A stretch of DNA of 40,662 bases from Paenibacillus cellulosilyticus (GCF_003182255.1 NZ_QGTQ01000042.1:1-40662), one strand, 5' to 3'; shown: positions 1 through 8,602, numbered from the stretch's first letter. Numbers and translations: made by a program. The notes: generated from the sequence alone by a model not told the origin.

Positions 1-88
1 CGCCTAATTGCTCGGCGGCTTTCTTTGGTCCAATCTCATCACTTAATCTTACTGCTTCTTCTTTAAATACTTTGTCGTACCGTTTCAT
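1..88 (-). CDS. IS3-family transposase OrfA, N-terminal part only (runs off the window)
   Basis: The minus strand from position 88 reads MKRYDKVFKEEAVRLS followed by a stretch ending KKAAEQLG. This is the typical beginning of IS3-family (IS150-like) OrfA proteins, which carry an N-terminal helix-turn-helix that binds the element ends. The ATG (complement of 86-88) has a good GGGAG ribosome binding site just upstream. Only 29 codons are inside the window, so whether the element is intact cannot be judged. The element end should lie between about 100 and 180, but I could not define an inverted repeat without the other end. Confidence 0.7.
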   Translation of the reverse strand, partial: MKRYDKVFKEEAVRLSDEIGPKKAAEQLG

Positions 89-228
89 TGTCTCCCGTCC
101 CCTCGTCAGCTTTCATTTTATTTCATACGAGGGTGTTTTTCGACTGCATTTTTATCGTAGCACTCCAAAATAAGTAATGTTAAACTGCGCTTATTTCACT
201 TCCAGGTGCATTTTTCTGTACCAAATGC

Positions 229-307
229 TGCAATAGGTGCGGTTTTGCTGCACTTATTGGCTAGTAATGACACGAATACCATGAATAAGCGTGGATTCAG
301 TACACTT
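229..307. repeat. Diverged intergenic repeat, copy A (partner at 5775-5853)
   Basis: This stretch (GYGCRGTTTT, then CACTTAT, AATGAC, and CGTG/TGTGGATT followed by CTTAC) aligns by eye with 5775-5853 in the same orientation, sharing the same ordered blocks at roughly two-thirds identity. It has no coding potential I trust. It is likely one of the small dispersed intergenic repeats common in Paenibacillaceae, but the family is not identified. Confidence 0.4.
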
Positions 308-339
308 ACTTTGCTCGTACTTTGAACTACAAAAAAAAC

Positions 340-592
340 AGTAAGCTGTGCCCTGAAAGGGCACGCGAGTCTCAGCAGGCAGTCACTCACCTGCGCCTCT
401 TACAATCCCACGTTTACCCTTCCGGGGTCCTGGGGTACAGGTTTCCGTAAGGAAACCACATCGGAAGCATACGCTTAGTCCCCGGGGGTCCTCCCTAGCA
501 GGGAGGATTTAGGTGGGTAGAACTCTAGAAATTTTAAATATTGAAAAAGAAAACGGGGTCAATAGAGGCGAGAGCGCCCCTATTTGACCGCG
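340..592 (-). repeat. Modular hairpin-rich repeat, copy 1, downstream of dnaE
   Basis: Read on the minus strand, the order is: a terminator-like hairpin overlapping the dnaE stop, TTGACCCCGTT, a spacer, TTCTACCCACCTAAATC, a CCTCCC/GGGAGG hairpin, CCCCCGGGG, a variable hairpin (here GTTTCC/GGAAAC), ACCCCGGAAGGGTAAACG, ACTGCCTGC, and a final GTGCCC/GGGCAC hairpin at 348-364. The same order occurs on the plus strand at 8603-8840 after ytpI. The final stem changes on both sides between the copies yet stays paired, and the middle hairpin differs in sequence but not in kind. I do not recognise a named family. Confidence 0.75.
550..592 (-). terminator. Probable dnaE terminator
   Basis: On the minus strand the dnaE stop codon (complement of 580-582) lies inside a stem of the form GGTCAAATAGGGGCG-loop-CGCCTCTATTGACC, followed by CCGTTTTCTTTTTC. 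This fits a rho-independent terminator that also forms the first module of the repeat. Confidence 0.6.
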
Positions 593-3500
593 ATGGCGCC
601 TTTTCCCAGCAGGTCCTCTACGGCGCTGAACAGCTCCGGCGATGGCTTGACGCTGTACTGCTCGCTAAGCGCCAGCATACGCTGGTCGCGCTCGTAGAAC
701 AAGACCGTGGCCAGCGGCCCGGGATGCGAGACGAGCAGCTGTTTGAGCTTTTCCAGCACGGACGAATGCTCGCGTCCGGCTGCGATCTTGACGTACACCC
801 GCTGCGCACGCTTAGCGGGTGGCGCCTGGCGGGGCTGCACAGCCGCCCCGCCTTCGGCCCCCTGCGGGGGCCGCTCGCCTGCGGGCTTCGCCCCCGCAGG
901 CGGTGCCGCCGCTTCGCGGCGTGGCGCGGCTGCCGAAGGCTGCCGCGCAGCGCTGGCGCTGCTGCCGCCGCCGCTTCGCGGAGCGGCGGCGGCTGTGCCA
1001 GCGCCAGCCGGCCCCGGCGCGGCGACGCCTGCGCGCGCCGGGGCCTCGGCAGCGGCGCGCGGCGATCGCACGCGCGCCTGCTGCCGCAGGCGGCGTACCT
1101 GACCCGCAAGATTCGGGTCAGGGCCGCCTAGCGGGACGACGTCTTCGAGCAGCAGCTTGAAGTCGTCTTCCTGATGCTGCACGGCGGCAAGCGCAAGCAC
1201 GATGCCGCCTTTCTCGAGCTTGTCCGCGTGCCGCTTCCAGAAGTTCGGGAACGCTACCGCTTCGACGCGCATGATGCGGTCCTCGACCTCAAGGAACGCC
1301 ATCGCCTGGCCTTTGCGCGTTGTCATGGGCTTCATCGAGACAACCATCACAGGCAGCACAGCCAGCGTGCCATCCGGCTGCTCAGCTAGATCAACGAGTC
1401 GATCGACACCATGCGCCTCAAGCGCTTCCTCCGCTGCGTCGATGGGATGACCCGACAAGTACAAGCCAAGCAGCTCGCGCTCCAGCTCCAGCTTCTGACC
1501 CGTCGTATACGGTCGCACTTCTGGCAGCTCGACCTCCCAGTTAATGACTTCCTCGAAGCCAAACAGGTCCAGCTGCAGCTCCTCCCGATCCTTCCGCCAT
1601 TTGGCAGCCGCTTCCACAATTTCATCAAGCGCACCAAGCAGCTGTGCCCGATGTCCAGGCAGCGAATCCGCAGCTCCTGACATGACGAGCGACTCCATGA
1701 CGCGTTTGTTCACGACACGCAGATCAACGCGCCGGCACAGATCAGCCAAGCTGTCATACGGGCTTTCTGCCCGTTCCTTCATAATAGATTCAATCGCCTG
1801 CGTACCAACGTTCTTCACCGCAGCGAGGCCGAACCGGATCGCGCCTGCCGATCCATCGTTCTCGTGCCCCGATCCTGCCTGTGGCGCCCCCACCGTATCC
1901 GCAACATCAGTGCCATTCACAGACTCTTTCCCAACAATTCCAGCCGTCCCTTTCACCGGCGTGAACGTCACACCGCTCTCATTAACATCTGGCGGTAGAA
2001 CGGGAATGCCCATCCGTCTGCATTCGTCCACATATTCCGCCGTCTTACGCTGGTTGCCCGTTACTGAGGCCAGCATCGATGCCATGAACGGGATCGGATA
2101 ATGCGCCTTCAAATAAGCGGTTTGGAACGCAAGCACACCGTAAGCAGCCGCATGCGCACGCGGGAAACCGTAATCCGCGAACCGAACGATCATATCGTAG
2201 ACATGGTTGGCGTCGTCTGCCGAATACCCCTGCTTCAAGCTGCCCGCTACAAAATGCGCCCGCTCCTCATCCAGCACCTCGCGCTTTTTCTTCGAAACAG
2301 CACGTCGGAGAAGGTCCGCTTCACCAAGCGAGAAGCCAGCCATCGAAGACGCGATCTGCATAATCTGCTCCTGGTAGACGATGATGCCATACGTATCGGC
2401 CAGAATCGGTTCCAGCGAAGGATGCGGATAGCTCACTTCTACAAGACCATGCTTGCCTTGTATATATTTAGGAATAAACTCCATCGGACCCGGACGATAC
2501 AGCGCAAGCACCGAAATGATATCCTCGAATGCCGAAGGCTTCATCTCCTTCAGCACGCGGCGGACACCAGCCGACTCCAGCTGGAAAATGCCCGTCGTTT
2601 CGCCACGTCCAAGCATCGCGTAAGTTAACGGATCATCGTCGCGAACATGGCGAAAATCAATGTCTCGGCCGTACAATTCTTTCACCCAACGCAGCGTACG
2701 CTCGACGATTGACAATGTACGGAGGCCGAGAAAATCCATTTTCAACAAACCGACCGCTTCCAAATTTTCCATCGAATACTGCGTGAGCGCTGTCCGCTCA
2801 GTCCCTGTCTGCAGCGGCACGTAATGCGTCAGCGGCTCCTGCGAAATGACGACACCCGCGGCGTGTGTAGACGCATGGCGCGGCATCCCTTCGACCTTCA
2901 TCGCCATCTTCAGCAGCGCATCCGTTCGCGGCTGCTTCGCGCAAGCATCCCGCAGCTCCGTGCTTATCCGAAGCGCTTCTTCAAGCGTAATTCCCAATTG
3001 GTTCGGAATAAGCTTCGCAGCACGGTCAACTTCGCCGTACGGCACATTCATCGCACGACCAACGTCGCGAACCGCAGCCTTTGCGGCCATCGTACCGAAC
3101 GTTATAATTTGCGCGACATGCTCTTCGCCATATTTGGCGCTCACATAGGCAATGACCTCATCGCGGCGCTCATCGTTGAAATCGATATCGATATCGGGCA
3201 TTGATATCCGCTCCGGGTTCAGGAAGCGCTCGAAGAGCAGCTTATATTTCAGAGGATCAACGTCGGTTATATGCAGCACATACGCAACGAGACTGCCTGC
3301 AGACGAACCCCGGCCCGGACCCGTCCGGATACCGCGTTCATGCGAGAATCGAATGAAATCCCACACGATGAGAAAATAATCGCTGTACCCCATCCGTTCA
3401 ATGACTGACAGCTCGTAGTGCAGACGCTCTTTGGCAGCCTCGCTAGGTGCACCCTCGTAACGCTCTTCCAGTCCACTGAGGCACAGCTCCGCTAAGTAAT

Positions 3501-4407
3501 CGGCGCTCGACATGCCTTCCGGCACTGGCCGGAACGTTGGCAGCGCAGCTCTTCCAAGCGTCAGCTCCAAGCGGCATTTGTCCGCGATTTCGAGCGTGTT
3601 CGTAATCGCCTCCGGCACATGACGGAACAGCGCAGCCATCTCGTCGGCGCTCTTCAGATAAAGCTGGTCCGTAGCTATTTTGAGCCGATCCTCGTCCTCA
3701 ACGGTCTTGCCTGTCCCGATACAGATGAGCACGTCCTGCATTGCAGCATCTTCTGGCTGCAAGTAGTGGGAATCGTTCGTCGCCACCAGCTTGATCCCTA
3801 GCTTACGTGCTAATGTGATCAGTTCCGGCATCACTTTACGCTGCTCCAGCAGACCATGATCCTGAAGCTCAATATAATAATCGTCGCCGAAAATCGCTTG
3901 ATATCGCTGCGCAGCAGCTTTCGCTTCCTCGTTTCTGCCGTGGAGAAGATGCTGCGGAACCTCCCCGCCAAGGCAGGAGCTTAAGCAAATAATCCCTTCC
4001 GCATGGTTCGCCAGCGACTCCATGTCAATGCGCGGCTTGTAATGCATCCCTTCCAGCTGGCCGATCGAGACGAGCTTCATCAAGTTGCGATACCCTGTCT
4101 CGTTCTTCGCCAGCAGAATCAGATGATAGATCGGATTCTCTTTCCTCGTCCCTTTATCGAAACGCGACCCTGCCGTCATATAAACCTCGCAGCCGATTAT
4201 CGGCCGGATCCCGTGATCTCGGCACGCTTTATAGAACGGTATGGCGCCATACATGACCCCGTGGTCGGTGAGCGCAAGCGCATCCATCCCAAGCTCCGCC
4301 GCCCTTGCTGCCAGCTCGCGAATGCGTGCTGCGCCATCTAGCAGGCTGTATTCGCTATGTACGTGCAAATGCACGAATCGATTTCGTCCTTGTTCTGTAG
4401 CGTTCAT
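580..4407 (-). CDS. dnaE: DNA polymerase III alpha subunit DnaE
   Basis: This is the replicative C-family DNA polymerase of the DnaE type, which in Firmicutes works with PolC at the fork. At 1275 residues it is about 150 longer than B. subtilis DnaE. Visible parts are an N-terminal PHP domain ([13 protein letters not shown] near residue 15; TDHG), the palm with MPDIDIDF (two catalytic Asp) and [10 protein letters not shown] (third Asp), helix-hairpin-helix/finger motifs, an OB domain and a C-terminal domain. Two segments look extra: residues about 812-855, Gly/Asn-rich, just before [12 protein letters not shown]; and about 1100-1200, an Ala/Pro/Arg-rich, very GC-rich linker between the OB domain and the C-terminal module. 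Start: ATG at 4407 preceded by GGGAGGT. Followed downstream by a terminator-like hairpin and the modular repeat. Confidence 0.97.
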   Translation of the reverse strand: MNATEQGRNRFVHLHVHSEYSLLDGAARIRELAARAAELGMDALALTDHGVMYGAIPFYKACRDHGIRPIIGCEVYMTAGSRFDKGTRKENPIYHLILLAKNETGYRNLMKLVSIGQLEGMHYKPRIDMESLANHAEGIICLSSCLGGEVPQHLLHGRNEEAKAAAQRYQAIFGDDYYIELQDHGLLEQRKVMPELITLARKLGIKLVATNDSHYLQPEDAAMQDVLICIGTGKTVEDEDRLKIATDQLYLKSADEMAALFRHVPEAITNTLEIADKCRLELTLGRAALPTFRPVPEGMSSADYLAELCLSGLEERYEGAPSEAAKERLHYELSVIERMGYSDYFLIVWDFIRFSHERGIRTGPGRGSSAGSLVAYVLHITDVDPLKYKLLFERFLNPERISMPDIDIDFNDERRDEVIAYVSAKYGEEHVAQIITFGTMAAKAAVRDVGRAMNVPYGEVDRAAKLIPNQLGITLEEALRISTELRDACAKQPRTDALLKMAMKVEGMPRHASTHAAGVVISQEPLTHYVPLQTGTERTALTQYSMENLEAVGLLKMDFLGLRTLSIVERTLRWVKELYGRDIDFRHVRDDDPLTYAMLGRGETTGIFQLESAGVRRVLKEMKPSAFEDIISVLALYRPGPMEFIPKYIQGKHGLVEVSYPHPSLEPILADTYGIIVYQEQIMQIASSMAGFSLGEADLLRRAVSKKKREVLDEERAHFVAGSLKQGYSADDANHVYDMIVRFADYGFPRAHAAAYGVLAFQTAYLKAHYPIPFMASMLASVTGNQRKTAEYVDECRRMGIPVLPPDVNESGVTFTPVKGTAGIVGKESVNGTDVADTVGAPQAGSGHENDGSAGAIRFGLAAVKNVGTQAIESIMKERAESPYDSLADLCRRVDLRVVNKRVMESLVMSGAADSLPGHRAQLLGALDEIVEAAAKWRKDREELQLDLFGFEEVINWEVELPEVRPYTTGQKLELERELLGLYLSGHPIDAAEEALEAHGVDRLVDLAEQPDGTLAVLPVMVVSMKPMTTRKGQAMAFLEVEDRIMRVEAVAFPNFWKRHADKLEKGGIVLALAAVQHQEDDFKLLLEDVVPLGGPDPNLAGQVRRLRQQARVRSPRAAAEAPARAGVAAPGPAGAGTAAAAPRSGGGSSASAARQPSAAAPRREAAAPPAGAKPAGERPPQGAEGGAAVQPRQAPPAKRAQRVYVKIAAGREHSSVLEKLKQLLVSHPGPLATVLFYERDQRMLALSEQYSVKPSPELFSAVEDLLGKGAIAVK

Positions 4408-4451
4408 GACGTCTCTGACCTCCCATGCCGTGCAATAGCTCGAATATGACT

Positions 4452-4460
4452 ATTTTACCA
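4452..4460 (-). promoter_or_regulatory. Candidate extended -10 for dnaE
   Basis: The minus strand shows TGGTAAAAT (TGn plus TAAAAT), about 45 bases before the dnaE ATG. No convincing -35 lies at 16-18 bases, so this would depend on the extended -10 element. Confidence 0.35.
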
Positions 4461-4619
4461 CATAAGAATTTATAGAGGTTGTTCAAAAAATCCGCTTTAG
4501 ATCACGAATATGTACAGAAAGTAAAATGACTTCGAATCTTGCATCCACCCTTGATAACCGGTACTCCCGTGAAGTTAGCGCTGCCGCTCATCTTCGAACA
4601 TTCCGATAAAAGTTTCTCA

Positions 4620-4649
4620 TCATATTGACCCCCTATGGGCCCATACAAT
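4620..4649 (+). promoter_or_regulatory. Sigma-E promoter for ytrH-ytrI
   Basis: TCATATTG at 4620-4627 and CATACAAT at 4642-4649 are separated by 14 bases. These match the mother-cell sigma-E consensus (KMATATTT, 14 bases, CATACAHT) with one mismatch in the -35. It points at ytrH (start 4726). ytrHI is a known sigma-E operon in B. subtilis, which fits. Confidence 0.8.
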
Positions 4650-4725
4650 ATAGCAATGGCCGGACAGGCCAAAGAGAGCCGTCCCTTCAAGAATGGCGGC
4701 TGCGGGGAACAGGAGGAAGCACTTG

Positions 4726-5055
4726 ATGCTGAATGGCGTTCTAGCTAAGGCTATTGTTGATATGATGATCGCTTTCGGAGTCGTAGTTGGCGGTTCCATG
4801 CTGGCGGGAATAGGCTCTGTATTTGTACTAGCTCCCCCGGCAGTTTACATGATAGAGACAGCTACTAAGCTCAAAATATGGGCGATCGTCGCCGCGGTCG
4901 GCGGCTCTATTGATCCGATGCGCGTCATTGAGAGCAACATGCTTGCAGGTAATTTGTCGCCAGTTGCCGTCCAAATCTTTTATATCATCTGTTCATTCCT
5001 AGGAGCGCATATGGGAACAGAGCTTATCAAGGCGATATGCAAAGGGGCCTACTAA
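4726..5055 (+). CDS. ytrH: Sporulation membrane protein YtrH
   Basis: A small integral membrane protein of about 109 residues with two or three hydrophobic segments and the YtrH signature region (MLAGIGSVFVLAPPAVYMIE and FLGAHMGTELI). In B. subtilis YtrH and YtrI are mother-cell proteins needed for efficient sporulation, probably at the forespore membranes. I place the start at ATG 4726 because AGGAGG at 4711-4716 sits nine bases in front; an upstream in-frame ATG at 4693 has no ribosome binding site. It lies divergent from dnaE and directly before ytrI, from which it is separated by one base, so the two are one transcript under the sigma-E promoter at 4620-4649. Confidence 0.9.
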   Translation: MLNGVLAKAIVDMMIAFGVVVGGSMLAGIGSVFVLAPPAVYMIETATKLKIWAIVAAVGGSIDPMRVIESNMLAGNLSPVAVQIFYIICSFLGAHMGTELIKAICKGAY

Positions 5056-5056
5056 C

Positions 5057-5554
5057 ATGCGTGTCCCCCCATTCGAACGATATTACCGATATGTCCGATA
5101 CAGCGTCGTTCTGCTGCTCGGCAGCGTCATCGGCGCAGCGGTCTATCATTCCATCTTCATGAACAATTTCAATACGGTCGTCCGATTGAACGGGCAGTTG
5201 AAAGAACAGCTGGAGCAAAGCGGACGCGATATCGATGATCTTAAGAAGCTGCAGCACCAGCACACTGTAATTAAGAGCATCGTCCCCTACATTGAAGATG
5301 AAGACAAACCGCTCAACGTGCTCGTAGAGACTGAGCTGAAGAAGCGGCTGAAAGAAGATTTGTCTGTTTTCATCGGCAAAAGCATCTACTCCATCGACGA
5401 GAATGCCGATATGGCGCGCACACTGTTGAAAAACAAACTGTACGCCGGCATTCGTGGTGCCGACTACAGGGTTAGCATCCTAACCGTGCTCGTCGTCGAC
5501 AACGTGCTGCAAGTATGGGCGCGCGCAACTGTATATGAACGGCCTCCGGCTTGA
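5057..5554 (+). CDS. ytrI: Sporulation membrane protein YtrI
   Basis: 165 residues with one N-terminal membrane segment (about residues 14-35), then a short coiled-coil-like region (LNGQLKEQLEQSGRDIDDLKKL) and a soluble C-terminal domain ending RATVYERPPA. The layout matches the YtrI family, the partner of YtrH in sporulation, with the soluble part predicted outside the mother-cell cytoplasm. It starts one base after the ytrH stop, so translation is probably coupled. The adjacency to dnaE and ytrH is the same set as in Bacillus. A strong hairpin about 100 bases downstream (5655-5685) ends the operon. Confidence 0.88.
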   Translation: MRVPPFERYYRYVRYSVVLLLGSVIGAAVYHSIFMNNFNTVVRLNGQLKEQLEQSGRDIDDLKKLQHQHTVIKSIVPYIEDEDKPLNVLVETELKKRLKEDLSVFIGKSIYSIDENADMARTLLKNKLYAGIRGADYRVSILTVLVVDNVLQVWARATVYERPPA

Positions 5555-5654
5555 TCGATCGGCATCAACCTGCGAAAGCCAGCTAACAAGCCAAAACGGA
5601 GCATCCTTTTCCTGTCGTAAATTTTGTGCTGAATTGGATGATCGAGATCGTACA

Positions 5655-5685
5655 CAAATAAGAGCGGCTCAGCCGCTCTTATTTG
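5655..5685. terminator. Bidirectional terminator after ytrI
   Basis: CAAATAAGAGCGGCT (5655-5669) pairs perfectly with AGCCGCTCTTATTTG (5671-5685). It can terminate ytrHI reading right, and possibly fabF reading left, although it lies over 200 bases from fabF. Confidence 0.75.
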
Positions 5686-5774
5686 TTCAGGTCACATTCA
5701 CTAGCCTATTTAAGAGCGGCATAACCACTCCTAATCTCTTAAATCGCCTCGCAAACTAATCACGGATCATCGGT

Positions 5775-5853
5775 AAGCGCAGTTTTCCCACACTTATCGG
5801 TGACAATGACCATGTATATCAATCATTCGTGTGGATTTACCACCCTTACGCGA
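5775..5853. repeat. Diverged intergenic repeat, copy B
   Basis: Partner of 229-307, with the same block order: GCGCAGTTTT, CACTTATCGG, AATGACCAT, TCGTGTGGATTTACCAC, CTTAC. It occupies most of the non-coding gap between ytrI and the 3' end of fabF. Apart from the hairpin at 5655-5685, nothing else recognisable is in this 340-base gap. Confidence 0.4.
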
Positions 5854-5892
5854 ATCGATTCCGAGCGCTGCACGCCAGCTCACATCTCTCGA

Positions 5893-7131
5893 TTATTCCT
5901 CATATCGTTTCGCCACGATAACCGCATTATGTCCCCCGAAGCCAAATGAATTGGACAAGCCGATGTTCAGCGGCTGCTTGACCACCTGATTCGGAACATT
6001 CGTCAGCCCACATGAAGCATCCAGCTGCTCCAGATTGGCTGTTGGAGGCACGATGCCCTCACGGAGGCTCTGGATGAGCGCAACCGCTTCTACGCCGCCT
6101 GCCGCACCGAGCATATGGCCAAGCATCGATTTATTCGCTGTGACTGGAATACGCCCTGCTTGTTCCCCGAACAAACGGCCGATCGCCTGCCCCTCCGAAC
6201 GGTCACCAACCCCTGTGCTTGTTGCATGAGCGCTAATCACGTCCACATCATCAGGTGTAATGCCAGCATCCGCTAATGCATGTCGCATCGCGAGCTGCGC
6301 GCCTGCCCCTTCAGGATGCGAGGCAACAATATGGTAAGCATCCGAGCTTGCACCATAGCCTGTTATTTCACCATAAATGTGAGCTTCCCGGCGCTTCGCA
6401 TGCGATAACGACTCAAGTACGATAATGCCCGCTCCCTCTGACATGACAAAGCCATCTCGCTGCTCATCGAACGGGCGGCTTGCCTTCATCGGCTCGTCAT
6501 TACGCGTCGATAGTGCCGTCGCATTGCCAAAGCTCGCTAGGGACAGCTCGGTAATCGCTGCTTCTGCTCCTCCTGCAATGACAACATCAACAAGACCAAG
6601 GCGAATAAGCCGCAGCGCTTCACCAATCGCTGTATTGCCAATGGAGCATGCTGTAACTGGCGACAATGTCGGTCCGAGCGCACCGTACCGGATGCTGATC
6701 GTCGCTGCCGCCATGTTCGAGATCATCATGGGGACAAGCAGCGGAGATACCCGCTCAGGGCCACGCTCCCTTAAAGTGCCGTCCTGTTCCAGCAGCGTGT
6801 TGAGACCGCCGATGCCAGAGCCGACATAAACGCCTACTCGCTCAAGATCAACCCGCTCCATATTGAGTCCAGAGTCCGTTATCGCTTGCTCTGCCGCCGC
6901 TAATGCAAATTGAACAAAGCGGTCCATCTTGCGCGCTTCCTTCCGTCCGAATCGACCTTCCGCATCGAAGCCACTCACAACACCTGCAATTCGGCTGCGC
7001 AGCCGGCTCGTATCCATCCCTTCGATAACACGAATACCCGACTCACCTTTCATTAATCGGGTCCACATCGATGCCGTATCATGACCCAAAGGTGTAATAA
7101 CTCCCATACCCGTTACAACTGCTCGTTCCAT
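5893..7131 (-). CDS. fabF: Beta-ketoacyl-ACP synthase II (FabF type)
   Basis: A condensing enzyme of about 412 residues that elongates fatty acyl-ACP with malonyl-ACP. The Cys-His-His triad is visible: TACSIG (Cys near residue 163), HATSTGVGD (first His) and NKSMLGHMLGAAG (second His). The C-terminal NSFGFGGHNA is typical. Start chosen at ATG 7131, with AAGGAG nine bases upstream; the ATG at 7140 touches that site. It stands alone, without fabH, fabG or acpP, opposite an MmyB-type regulator. It may therefore be a second, specially regulated synthase rather than the housekeeping copy; this is inference. The 3' end faces ytrI. Confidence 0.93.
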   Translation of the reverse strand: MERAVVTGMGVITPLGHDTASMWTRLMKGESGIRVIEGMDTSRLRSRIAGVVSGFDAEGRFGRKEARKMDRFVQFALAAAEQAITDSGLNMERVDLERVGVYVGSGIGGLNTLLEQDGTLRERGPERVSPLLVPMMISNMAAATISIRYGALGPTLSPVTACSIGNTAIGEALRLIRLGLVDVVIAGGAEAAITELSLASFGNATALSTRNDEPMKASRPFDEQRDGFVMSEGAGIIVLESLSHAKRREAHIYGEITGYGASSDAYHIVASHPEGAGAQLAMRHALADAGITPDDVDVISAHATSTGVGDRSEGQAIGRLFGEQAGRIPVTANKSMLGHMLGAAGGVEAVALIQSLREGIVPPTANLEQLDASCGLTNVPNQVVKQPLNIGLSNSFGFGGHNAVIVAKRYEE

Positions 7132-7159
7132 TCGAATCATCTCCTTCGTTTCGTTCCGG

Positions 7160-7188
7160 TTGACTTAGTACCTGGTATTAAGTATCAT
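7160..7188 (+). promoter_or_regulatory. Sigma-A promoter with palindromic operator candidate
   Basis: TTGACT (7160-7165) and TATCAT (7183-7188) are 17 bases apart on the plus strand. Between them lies CTTAGTACCTGGTATTAAG (7164-7182), a 19-base palindrome with one mismatched pair. On the minus strand GTGACA (7189-7194) and TACTAA (7165-7170), 18 apart, could be the fabF promoter. A repressor bound here would block both directions. Confidence 0.55.
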
Positions 7189-7206
7189 GTCACAGGGGTT
7201 ATCCTA

Positions 7207-7235
7207 TTACAAGTTGCTGGTTATCCTAGTATAAT
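7207..7235 (+). promoter_or_regulatory. Second sigma-A promoter for the MmyB-type regulator
   Basis: TTACAA (7207-7212), 17 bases, then a perfect TATAAT (7230-7235). GGTTATCCTA occurs twice as a direct repeat, at about 7198 and 7219, around the -35 and spacer. The predicted transcript would start near 7242, about 65 bases before the regulator gene. Confidence 0.55.
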
Positions 7236-7306
7236 GAGTACTATTACTACCTCTACCTACTTAGCGTAACGAATGACGAATTCATAGATGAAAGGCGGAG
7301 CGAACG

Positions 7307-8164
7307 ATGAATCATGCTGCACGTCTGGCCGCTTTATCCGCTTTTTTGAAAACTCAGCGCTCGAAGTTGTCACCCGAATCCGTTGGTCTTCCTGTTGGCA
7401 CACGCAGACGAACAGCAGGGCTGAGGAGAGAGGAAGTTGCTCAGCTAGCTGGCGTGAGCACAACTTGGTATACGTGGCTGGAACAAGGGCGAGATATTCA
7501 AGCTTCTCCTCAGGTGCTTGATGCGGTGGCAGGCGCGCTGCAGTTAACGCGAGATGAACGCAGTTATTTGTTCTCGTTGGCGTTTGACGCCGGGAGTGGA
7601 GTGAACACAATCTCCACTGCTCGGACTGAGCCAGTGCCAGAGCTGTCTCCTTCCCTGCTGCACATTCTGAAGGAGCTGCGTTATTGCCCCACTATCGTAT
7701 CCGACAGGCGATGTCGGATTGTTGGGTGGAATGAAGCGGCAGCACATGTGTTTCTCGACTTCGGACTCGTTCCAGTAGAGGAACGGAATATGATCTCGCT
7801 GCTATTCTCCCGCCCGGAGTTGAAACGGCTTGCGATTAACTGGGAGCACTTCGCCAGCGGGTATCTCGCGATCTTCCGCTCCTATTACGGACAATACGTC
7901 GAAGATAGCTGGTACGAACAGTTTCTACGTGAAATGTCCGCGCAGCATCCCGACTTTCAACCGCTATGGGAACGCAGCCGTGTCAGTACGGCGCCTGAAG
8001 TTATTATTGAATTTCGCCATGCGAAGGCGGGCAAAATGCAGTTCCAGCTAAGCTCGCTGCAGCAGCATGGCGAAACCGACCTGCGACTGAGCGTCTACAC
8101 GCCCGCACCTGCTTCGCCAACGGAGGACAAGCTGCGCAAGCTGATTAATGCGCCCGTGATTTAA
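7307..8164 (+). CDS. HTH regulator with MmyB-like ligand-binding domain
   Basis: 285 residues. An N-terminal XRE-type helix-turn-helix (about 3-70, with RTAGLRREEVAQLAGVSTTWYTWLEQGR) is followed by an MmyB-like PAS-type domain (about 100-265; NEAAAHVFLDF, ISLLFSRPELKRL). This architecture is widespread in actinobacteria and Firmicutes, and a structure of the ligand domain has been reported with a fatty acid bound. Start ATG 7307 has GGAG about seven bases upstream. It is divergent from a FabF-type synthase with a palindrome in the shared promoter, so control of that gene in response to an acyl ligand is plausible but inferred. Usual partners of this regulator type are short-chain dehydrogenases, none of which is nearby. 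Confidence 0.88.
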   Translation: MNHAARLAALSAFLKTQRSKLSPESVGLPVGTRRRTAGLRREEVAQLAGVSTTWYTWLEQGRDIQASPQVLDAVAGALQLTRDERSYLFSLAFDAGSGVNTISTARTEPVPELSPSLLHILKELRYCPTIVSDRRCRIVGWNEAAAHVFLDFGLVPVEERNMISLLFSRPELKRLAINWEHFASGYLAIFRSYYGQYVEDSWYEQFLREMSAQHPDFQPLWERSRVSTAPEVIIEFRHAKAGKMQFQLSSLQQHGETDLRLSVYTPAPASPTEDKLRKLINAPVI

Positions 8165-8235
8165 TCTTGCTGATCATTGCATGCAAGCCGCGTGCGCTGC
8201 TGTAAAATACCGCCCTATATTCCCTTGTGCGGTCA

Positions 8236-8266
8236 TTGCGGGGCCTGCCCCCTTTTATGCTACAAT
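8236..8266 (+). promoter_or_regulatory. Candidate promoter of ytpI
   Basis: TTGCGG (8236-8241) and TACAAT (8261-8266) are 19 bases apart, with an extended TGC directly before the -10. The position, about 25 bases before the ytpI ribosome binding site, is right. Confidence 0.4.
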
Positions 8267-8297
8267 AAGGCTATTAAGTACGAAGGAGCTGCACACC

Positions 8298-8597
8298 ATG
8301 TACATCCTGCACTGGCTGTTGACCATAGCCGTTATCGTATCCTCGGTCGTTTCTGTTGTTTACAGCTTCAAATCCAGACGTTCGACCGATCCGCTCGTCC
8401 GCGGGCTCTACGCTGCACGCATGAATATTAGCATGGGCGCGATGCTCATTATGATCGCTCTCTTCCAGATGCTCGCCTTTTCCGGATCTACATTGAAGGT
8501 CGTTATCGGCGCAGTTCTGCTCGTGCTTGGCGTGTTCAATATTTTCGCAGGCTTGCGCAATCAGAGTACATACCGGCAGCTTGTTAAGCGTGGATAG
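8298..8597 (+). CDS. ytpI: YtpI-family membrane protein
   Basis: 99 residues with three hydrophobic segments (about 3-22, 45-62 and 66-84). The motif region DPLVRGLYAARMNISMG is characteristic of the YtpI family of small membrane proteins, whose function is unknown. In B. subtilis it sits in the dnaE-ytrI-ytrH-nrnA-ytpI-ytoI cluster; here nrnA is not seen and fabF plus a regulator lie between. The start at ATG 8298 has GAAGGAG nine bases upstream; longer upstream reading frames lack one. A hairpin directly after the stop begins the second copy of the modular repeat. Confidence 0.8.
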   Translation: MYILHWLLTIAVIVSSVVSVVYSFKSRRSTDPLVRGLYAARMNISMGAMLIMIALFQMLAFSGSTLKVVIGAVLLVLGVFNIFAGLRNQSTYRQLVKRG

Positions 8598-8602
8598 GGG
8601 AT

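Noticed and set aside
541-1160. Long plus-strand and minus-strand open frames of 113-196 codons over the GC-rich part of dnaE
   Set aside because: They are shadows caused by very high GC and absence of stop codons in the Ala/Pro linker; no ribosome binding site or recognisable domain.
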